Of a stretch of DNA of 11,937 nt, positions 7,224 to 11,937 are shown piece by piece. A program made the translations under genes and the position numbers. Within the stretch, counting starts at the first letter, position 1, and each line of letters opens with the position of its first letter. The stretch spans positions 1 to 11,937 of the forward strand of contig PWGY01000097.1 in the NCBI GenBank assembly GCA_003554665.1, written 5' to 3'. A model generated the notes under the pieces. That model saw nothing but the letters and a program-made list of their open reading frames with translations, was not told where the DNA came from and ran no database searches. The stretch is from Bacteroidales bacterium (GTDB lineage Bacteria; Bacteroidota; Bacteroidia; Bacteroidales; UBA7960).

Positions 7224-8237
7224 TTATTCTCTCACCCGCAGGTAGGCCCAGGCCATTTGCAGGCCACTGATCTGGTACCTGACGTAGGATTGCAAATGCG
7301 CATAATCTTCCCTTGCGTGTTCCAGAAATGAAGAGGCCTGGCCATAAATGGCCGGGAGGGAGGAACGCTGCATAAGGTAATAGCCGTCAAGGAATGAACG
7401 GATGCCCCCGGAAATGATCAATTGCCGGCATTTGACCGCGTCTCCTTCATGCTCTGTGATCTGATTCACCATATTGAGCATCTGAAGGGCATCATGACCG
7501 ATGTAGGAAAGTGGTTCAAACAATTCTTTGGGCTGACTGCTGTTGCGCATCATTTCAACCTTCGCAAAGTTGGTGCCGCCAAAGGCACCAAATTCAATGC
7601 CTGCCAGGGGCATTTTGAGCAGTGCCCGGAGGCTTTCATAGCCCATTCCCTGCCCCACTTCTTTGACCATGACCGGGAGGCCGGTTTTTTCCAGTAACTC
7701 TTCAATGAGTTCAACAGGCGGGCGCCTGAGTCTGTCTCCCTCAGGCTGAAACCATTCCTGCATCGGGTTCACATGGATGATAATCCCATCTGCCCTTAAT
7801 CTGGCAACCAGTTCTTCAATCCGGTCGCTCTCCCTGTTTTCAAGTAAGATCTCCAGTTGATTGATCCCCAGGTTTGCAAACAGCGGGAGGTCATTTCCAA
7901 TCATACCCCGCATGTCAAAATCGGACAAATAGCGATCCCCCTCAAGCAGCAAACGGCAGCTACCCAGTCCCATTCCCATGCCGAATTCCCTGCAGGCTCT
8001 GGCCAGGTTCCTGTTAATGGTACCGGCCATTTTTGTTCCGCCAGTCATACTTGACACCCACAAAGGAAGTTTCAGGGTTTTTCCGAGGAAGCTGGTTTCG
8101 GGGATATTGTCAAAAGGATGCGCGCTGAGCAAAGGCTCATAAAAAAAGCGATTGTCCATCTCTTTGGCCATTGTCCGTGAGGCAAAGGCAAGGTCTATGT
8201 GGTCTTTTTTCCGGTCTTCCATAGCAGGCTGCTTCAT
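7224..8237 (-). CDS. fni: Type 2 isopentenyl-diphosphate delta-isomerase (FMN-dependent)
   Basis: Interconverts isopentenyl and dimethylallyl diphosphate using reduced FMN. The TIM-barrel motifs are all visible: R-K-K-D-H near the N-terminus, S-S-M-T-G-G-T, N-L-G-I-N-Q, H-V-N-P-M-Q-E (with the conserved Gln and Glu of the active site and metal site), V-M-V-K-E-V-G-Q-G-M, and G-A-F-G-G-T-N-F-A-K-V-E for phosphate and flavin binding. The frame is open to a TTG at 8285, but the first ATGs are at 8237 and 8222. Both give the normal short N-terminus before RKKDH, so I chose 8237; 8222 is equally possible. It is unrelated to the Nudix-type isomerase. It is placed between the acyl-CoA dehydrogenase and HMG-CoA reductase, linking the catabolic and isoprenoid halves of the cluster. 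Confidence 0.93.
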   Translation of the reverse strand: MKQPAMEDRKKDHIDLAFASRTMAKEMDNRFFYEPLLSAHPFDNIPETSFLGKTLKLPLWVSSMTGGTKMAGTINRNLARACREFGMGMGLGSCRLLLEGDRYLSDFDMRGMIGNDLPLFANLGINQLEILLENRESDRIEELVARLRADGIIIHVNPMQEWFQPEGDRLRRPPVELIEELLEKTGLPVMVKEVGQGMGYESLRALLKMPLAGIEFGAFGGTNFAKVEMMRNSSQPKELFEPLSYIGHDALQMLNMVNQITEHEGDAVKCRQLIISGGIRSFLDGYYLMQRSSLPAIYGQASSFLEHAREDYAHLQSYVRYQISGLQMAWAYLRVRE

Positions 8238-8297
8238 GTTTCCAGGTAGCGGGGTAATATAGGTCAATGGCACCTTGTGCCGCAACGATCAGGGGGG

Positions 8298-8330
8298 ATT
8301 ATGTTCCCAGATAAATTATGTTCCCAGATA
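8298..8330. repeat. Tandem repeat across the acyl-CoA dehydrogenase stop codon
   Basis: The 16-base unit ATTATGTTCCCAGATA occurs at 8298-8313 and again at 8315-8330, a 17-bp period. The right-hand copy holds the last codons (Y-L-G-T) and stop of the dehydrogenase; the left-hand copy is an untranslated copy just after it. It is an exact micro-duplication that does not alter the protein. Confidence 0.9.
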
Positions 8331-9467
8331 ACGGGATATTACAAGGCGCAGAATTTCCGATGTGCCTTCACCAATCTGGAGAAGCCGCTGATCGCGGTAA
8401 AAACGCTCAACGGGGTGGGGCTTGAAAAGGCCTGAGGCTCCGTGTATCTGCAGGGCTTCATCGGCAATTTCTCTGGCAATTTCTGAGGTGTAAAGCTTGG
8501 CAATGGCTGCATCCCTGGCAAACTGAATGTTGTTGTCTTTTTTCCAGCATGCATTGTACAGGGTGTTTTTGGCCAGTTCAATTTTCATATCCATGTCTGC
8601 CAGCTTGAATGCAATGGCCTGGAATTTGGAAATGGGATGGCCGAACTGTTCCCGGTTTCTGGCATGTTCCAGTGATGCCTCCATGGCTCCCCTTGCCAGG
8701 CCCAATCCGATGGCGGCAATGGACAATCTTCCGGAATCGAGTGTGTTCAGCATAATGCGGCCACCCTGCCCCTCTTCGCCCAGAAGATTCTCTGCCGGTA
8801 CCCGGCAATCCTTAAAGAACAACTTTCCGGTATCACTGGCCCTCCACATAAGCTTTCCGGTAGTCCTTTCGGTGGTAAAACCCGGTGTGCCGCGTTCCAC
8901 AATGATGGCAGAAAGTTTTTTGCGACCATTCCGTTCACCGGTGACCGCCTGAAGTGTTACACCTCCTGATATGGCCGAGGCTGAATTGGTGATGTGGTTT
9001 TTGGCCCCGTTAATGATCCATTCGCCGTTTTCCAGCCTGGCAGTTGTTTCCGTACCCATCGCATCCGAACCGGCATTTTCTTCGGTCAGGCCGAAAGCCC
9101 ATGTCCTTTTTCCGGTGCAAAGCGGGGGAATCAGGCGTTCTTTCTGCGCATCGGTGCCATATTTTAAGATGGGGGCAATGCCAAGGGAATTTACCGCTGC
9201 AACTGTAGCTGCCTGTGAACTGTCTACCCTGGCAAGCTCTTCAACAATAATAATATAAGACAGGGTGTCCAGATTGCGCCCCCCAAGTTCTTCCGGAACC
9301 TGGATCCCGAAAAACCCCATTTCTCCCATTTTAGCAGTCAGCTCTTCGGAGAATATCTCGCCTTCATCCAGTTTCCCCGCCAGGGGCTTGATCTCCGACT
9401 CTGCAAATTTTCGCACCTCATCCCTGAGTGCTTCGTGGGCTTCTGAAAGAAAAGGACTGTTTCCCAT
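8316..9467 (-). CDS. Acyl-CoA dehydrogenase, probably short/branched chain
   Basis: This 383-residue flavoprotein belongs to the acyl-CoA dehydrogenase family, which introduces a 2,3 double bond and passes electrons to electron-transfer flavoprotein. Seen motifs: W-A-F-G-L-T-E-E-N-A-G-S-D (123-135) for FAD and substrate binding, N-G-x-K-x-x-I-T-N-like N-G-A-K-N-H-I-T-N (153-161), R-E-Q-F-G (272-276), Q-I-H-G (340-343), and Y-R-D-Q ending in G-E-G-T-S-E (366-371). E367 is in the usual catalytic-base position of short/medium-chain enzymes. Isovaleryl-CoA dehydrogenase instead uses a Glu in an L-D-L-E-R-L motif, where this protein has L-D-S-G-R-L (243-248). Context favours isovaleryl-CoA as substrate, but the active site favours a butyryl- or 2-methyl/isobutyryl-type enzyme. 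An in-frame TAA directly precedes ATG 9467, fixing the start. Confidence 0.9.
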   Translation of the reverse strand: MGNSPFLSEAHEALRDEVRKFAESEIKPLAGKLDEGEIFSEELTAKMGEMGFFGIQVPEELGGRNLDTLSYIIIVEELARVDSSQAATVAAVNSLGIAPILKYGTDAQKERLIPPLCTGKRTWAFGLTEENAGSDAMGTETTARLENGEWIINGAKNHITNSASAISGGVTLQAVTGERNGRKKLSAIIVERGTPGFTTERTTGKLMWRASDTGKLFFKDCRVPAENLLGEEGQGGRIMLNTLDSGRLSIAAIGLGLARGAMEASLEHARNREQFGHPISKFQAIAFKLADMDMKIELAKNTLYNACWKKDNNIQFARDAAIAKLYTSEIAREIADEALQIHGASGLFKPHPVERFYRDQRLLQIGEGTSEILRLVISRYLGT

Positions 9468-9485
9468 TTATAGTTTATTTACATG

Positions 9486-9522
9486 GTTATGATATAAAAT
9501 CTGTTATCCACGCCATCATAAC
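9486..9522. repeat. Inverted repeat in the carboxylase-dehydrogenase spacer
   Basis: GTTATGAT (9486-9493) and ATCATAAC (9515-9522) are exact inverted copies 21 bp apart. A third related piece, GTTAT, is at 9503-9507, so alternative hairpins are possible in the transcript. It lies in the 110-bp spacer upstream of the acyl-CoA dehydrogenase, the largest gap in the leftward run, and could be an operator or a processing or attenuation structure. Confidence 0.4.
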
Positions 9523-9543
9523 AAAACCGCCATGATTTGGTTC

Positions 9544-9553
9544 TGTAAAAGTA
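9544..9553 (-). promoter_or_regulatory. Possible internal promoter -7 box before the acyl-CoA dehydrogenase
   Basis: On the minus strand this reads TACTTTTACA, nearly identical to the TACCTTTACA box before the sigma-54 activator gene. It fits the Bacteroidota TAnnTTTG pattern except at the last base. No -33 TTTG is found at the usual distance. It could give the dehydrogenase-to-mevalonate-kinase segment its own transcript. Confidence 0.27.
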
Positions 9554-9577
9554 AAAAAAACTGCCGATGCCCTGCTC

Positions 9578-11569
9578 TCAATCTTGCTGAGTACTGGTAA
9601 GCAGGATCAGGGGTGCATTGTCGGCCACCACTTCTCCGGCTCTGGCATGTACCGTTTTTACCAGGGCTTTTGCCGTTGCACTGATCTTGTTTTCCATTTT
9701 CATTGATTCAAGGATCATCAGCGTATCTCCTTTGTTGATCGTTTCACCTGCCTGCACCATCACCTTGATCACAGTACCCTGCATCGGTGACCTTACCATG
9801 CTGTCTCCCTCCAGCCCGGGGTTCTCATTCATGTGCCCCAGTGTTTCCCGGTTCATGTATTTCGGCGGGCTAACCCTGCCTGTATTCCCGCCGTAGTGAA
9901 ACATTATTTCGCCGTTGTCAGCCGAGAAATAAACGGTATGCAGTATGCCTTCAATTTCGAGCAGCATGCTGTGTTCACCCCTTGACAGCATCCTGCATCT
10001 GACGAAACGGCCCTTTTCTCTGATACTGATCTCACGGGGGGAGTGATACATAAACCGTTTATCGACCGTTTCATTATCGATCCGCAGCTTCACGTCCGGT
10101 ATGAGACGCCAGTATCCGATCTGTTGCCAGATATTGGTGTGGTCCCTGCCGTTTGTGTGCGAAAAGAGATAAGCCAGTGTGATCAGGCTGTCAAACTGAA
10201 CAGGACTGTCATGGTTGCCCTCCTCCCGGCCTGCTGTTTGGTGCCTCATTGACGTGTTAACCTCTCCTGATATAAAGGCAGGGGATTCAAGCAGCCTGAT
10301 CAGGTAGGCAATGTTGGTTTTGATCCCCAGGATGACATAATTTCTGAGATGTTCCAGGATTTTTTTCCGCGCGGTTTCACGGTTGTATGCATGAAAGATG
10401 ACCTTACTCACCATGGGGTCATACATTCCGTCAACTTTGCCCTGGCTGTCAAGGGATTTGTCGATGCGGAGCCCCCTTCCTGAAGGGGTTATATGAAGCA
10501 TTACCCTGCCCGGCGAAGGTAGAAAATCGCGGGCGGGATCTTCGGCATAGATCCTGGCCTCAATGGCATGTCCCTTCAGGCGGATCTCATCATGGGTGCA
10601 GGGAAGTGGCATGCCGGTGGCAATGTTGACCTGCTCACGGACAATGTCAATGCCTGTGACCATTTCGGTTACGGGATGTTCAACCTGTATGCGGGTATTC
10701 ATTTCGAGAAAGAAATAGTCTGTTCCATCCACCAAAAACTCAACCGTCCCCGCGTTGGTATAGCCAATATGTTCTGCGAGTATTTTGGCCGAGTCCATCA
10801 GTTTGTTCCTCAGGGATTCGGAAATGCCCGGAGCCGGAGCCTCTTCGATGATCTTTTGATGTCTGCGTTGTATGGAGCACTCTCTTTCAAAAAGACTTAC
10901 AATGTTCCCGTGATGATCTGCCAGCAGCTGCACTTCAATGTGGCGGGGGTTTTTCAGGTATTTTTCCAGGTAAACCTCCGGGTTGCCGAAATAATTGCCG
11001 GCTTCACGCTGCGTCATTTCCAGGGTTTCCTCCAGTGCAGAGGCGGATTCAACAATACGCATCCCTTTACCGCCGCCTCCGGCAGCAGCTTTGACCATGA
11101 GCGGGTACCCGAGTTTTTCAGCGGCAGCTGTGAGTTCGCCGGCTGTTCCGGTTGCTCCTTCAATGACAGAAATTCCCAGTTGCTTTGCCAGTTCTCTGGC
11201 CCTGGTTTTATGCCCCATCAGTTCGATGGCTTCTTCAGAAGGGCCGATGAAAACCAGGCCGGCCTCCCTGACGGCCCTGGCAAACAGGTGGTTTTCCGCC
11301 AGAAACCCGTAACCGGGATGAATGGCGTCTGCACCACTTTCTTTGGCCGCTTGAACAATCCGGTCTATATTCAGGTAGCTGTCGGCCAGGGTGTTTCCCC
11401 GGAGCTGAAGGCGTTCATCGGCTTCTCTCACATGAAGAGCAGCGCTGTCTGCCTCCGGGTAAACCGCCACTGTGACAATCCCCATCTGGTGTAATGTACT
11501 GAAAATCCTTACCGCAATCTCTCCGCGGTTGGCCACCAAAACCTTGTTAATCTGCTTCATGTCATGCAT
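9578..11569 (-). CDS. Biotin-dependent acyl-CoA carboxylase alpha subunit, probably methylcrotonyl-CoA carboxylase
   Basis: Carboxylates its own biotin with bicarbonate and ATP, then hands the carboxyl group to a beta subunit that acts on an acyl-CoA. The 663-residue protein has the biotin carboxylase domain (about 6-450): K-V-L-V-A-N-R-G-E-I-A-V-R, the glycine-rich ATP loop G-G-G-G-K-G-M (164-170), E-R-E-C-S-I-Q-R-R-H-Q-K (228-239) and E-H-P-V-T-E (297-302). A less conserved middle region (450-590) fits the beta-contact domain. The C-terminal biotinyl domain has S-P-M-Q-G-T and E-S-M-K-M-E-N with biotinylated K624. This fused layout is typical of methylcrotonyl- and propionyl-CoA carboxylases. 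The directly upstream methylglutaconyl-CoA hydratase, whose substrate is the methylcrotonyl-CoA carboxylase product, favours the former. No beta subunit is in the window. The start at 11569 directly follows the upstream TAA; residue 4 is an alternative Met. Confidence 0.88.
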   Translation of the reverse strand: MHDMKQINKVLVANRGEIAVRIFSTLHQMGIVTVAVYPEADSAALHVREADERLQLRGNTLADSYLNIDRIVQAAKESGADAIHPGYGFLAENHLFARAVREAGLVFIGPSEEAIELMGHKTRARELAKQLGISVIEGATGTAGELTAAAEKLGYPLMVKAAAGGGGKGMRIVESASALEETLEMTQREAGNYFGNPEVYLEKYLKNPRHIEVQLLADHHGNIVSLFERECSIQRRHQKIIEEAPAPGISESLRNKLMDSAKILAEHIGYTNAGTVEFLVDGTDYFFLEMNTRIQVEHPVTEMVTGIDIVREQVNIATGMPLPCTHDEIRLKGHAIEARIYAEDPARDFLPSPGRVMLHITPSGRGLRIDKSLDSQGKVDGMYDPMVSKVIFHAYNRETARKKILEHLRNYVILGIKTNIAYLIRLLESPAFISGEVNTSMRHQTAGREEGNHDSPVQFDSLITLAYLFSHTNGRDHTNIWQQIGYWRLIPDVKLRIDNETVDKRFMYHSPREISIREKGRFVRCRMLSRGEHSMLLEIEGILHTVYFSADNGEIMFHYGGNTGRVSPPKYMNRETLGHMNENPGLEGDSMVRSPMQGTVIKVMVQAGETINKGDTLMILESMKMENKISATAKALVKTVHARAGEVVADNAPLILLTSTQQD

Positions 11570-11937
11570 TTACTTCCTCCAGTACGGTTCCCGTTTTTCT
11601 TTAAAGGCACGGATGCCTTCCTTTGCTTCATCTGTATTCCCTGCCTCTTCCAATACCCCCGCTGTATAATCATACAACTGATCATTCACCGGGTGATGCG
11701 CCACATTTCGGACGAGCTGCTTGCACCTCATCATGGCGCCGGGGGCATTTTTGATCAACTCCCCGCTGATGCGGTCAATTTCTTTTCCGGCCTGGTCTGT
11801 GTCAACAACCATATCTGCAAGTCCGGCCTCCTTTGCCTGAATGGCCGGGATCAGGGAGCCGCTCAGCATGAGTTGCAGGGAGCGGTATTCGCCGCAGCGC
11901 CTGATCACAAAGGGAGAAATGGTGGCCGGAACAAGCC
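11570..11937 (-). CDS. Enoyl-CoA hydratase family, probable methylglutaconyl-CoA hydratase, 5' end outside window
   Basis: Only the C-terminal 121 or so residues are present; the frame is open to the window edge, so the N-terminus lies outside. A GTG at 11908 is only an internal valine, because conserved sequence (G-L-V-P-A-T-I-S-P-F-V-I-R) continues upstream of it. That run is typical of crotonase-fold enzymes of the methylglutaconyl-CoA hydratase type. It is followed by a G-S-L-I-P-A-x-x-A-x-x-A-G-L-A-D-M-V motif shared by the family, and by an ending in F-K-E-K-R-x-P-Y-W. The expected reaction is hydration of 3-methylglutaconyl-CoA to HMG-CoA, the last leucine-degradation step before HMG-CoA. 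Its TAA abuts the carboxylase ATG with no gap. The oxyanion-hole and catalytic glutamate region lies mostly outside the window, so specificity is inferred from the tail and neighbours. Confidence 0.85.
   Translation of the reverse strand, partial: LVPATISPFVIRRCGEYRSLQLMLSGSLIPAIQAKEAGLADMVVDTDQAGKEIDRISGELIKNAPGAMMRCKQLVRNVAHHPVNDQLYDYTAGVLEEAGNTDEAKEGIRAFKEKREPYWRK

Noticed and set aside
8238..8285. TTG start adding 16 residues to the isomerase
   Set aside because: Family members begin shortly before the R-K-K-D-H motif, and ATGs at 8237 and 8222 give that length.
10568..11494. 308-codon open frame antisense to the carboxylase alpha subunit
   Set aside because: The opposite strand carries all biotin carboxylase motifs. 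The antisense translation is Cys- and Phe-rich with no domain pattern.
11906..11908. GTG as the start of the enoyl-CoA hydratase
   Set aside because: Conserved crotonase-family sequence continues upstream in frame to the window edge, so the GTG is an internal valine.

Overview
The window looks like a chromosomal segment from a member of the Bacteroidota. The clues are a mevalonate cluster of the type described from that phylum (class II HMG-CoA reductase plus a 'GYDIA' GHMP kinase), a lack of Shine-Dalgarno sequences before most starts, and AT-rich promoter-like TACnTTTA boxes. The phylum call is an inference; the order cannot be told. No RNA gene, CRISPR array, insertion sequence or integrase is visible.

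Left part (1-1994): a secreted or membrane-anchored DUF302-family protein runs leftward out of the window. Divergent from it is a PAS-AAA+-Fis activator of sigma-54 RNA polymerase. Their shared spacer holds a near-consensus -24/-12 (sigma-54) promoter facing the DUF302 gene, a 20-bp inverted repeat about 75 bp upstream of the predicted transcription start, and a row of GTTAAC palindromes close to the activator's own start. This is a compact candidate activator-target pair.

Middle (2010-2636): a membrane protein with a YgjV-like three-helix N-terminus and a GNAT-like C-terminus, convergent with the activator.

Right part (2818-11937): eight leftward, closely packed genes. In transcription order they are methylglutaconyl-CoA hydratase (5' end outside the window), a biotin-dependent acyl-CoA carboxylase alpha subunit (probably methylcrotonyl-CoA), an acyl-CoA dehydrogenase, type 2 isopentenyl-diphosphate isomerase, HMG-CoA reductase, a GYDIA GHMP kinase (probable phosphomevalonate kinase), diphosphomevalonate decarboxylase and mevalonate kinase. 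Leucine breakdown makes HMG-CoA through the first three activities, and HMG-CoA is the substrate of HMG-CoA reductase. The run therefore reads as a nearly complete route from isovaleryl-CoA to IPP/DMAPP, with no HMG-CoA synthase in view and the carboxylase beta subunit presumably further upstream. The main hypothesis is that leucine (or isovalerate) carbon is channelled into isoprenoids.

Smaller oddities are a 39-bp in-frame tandem duplication inside mevalonate kinase, a 17-bp duplication over the acyl-CoA dehydrogenase stop codon, and a dehydrogenase active site that does not match classical isovaleryl-CoA dehydrogenase.
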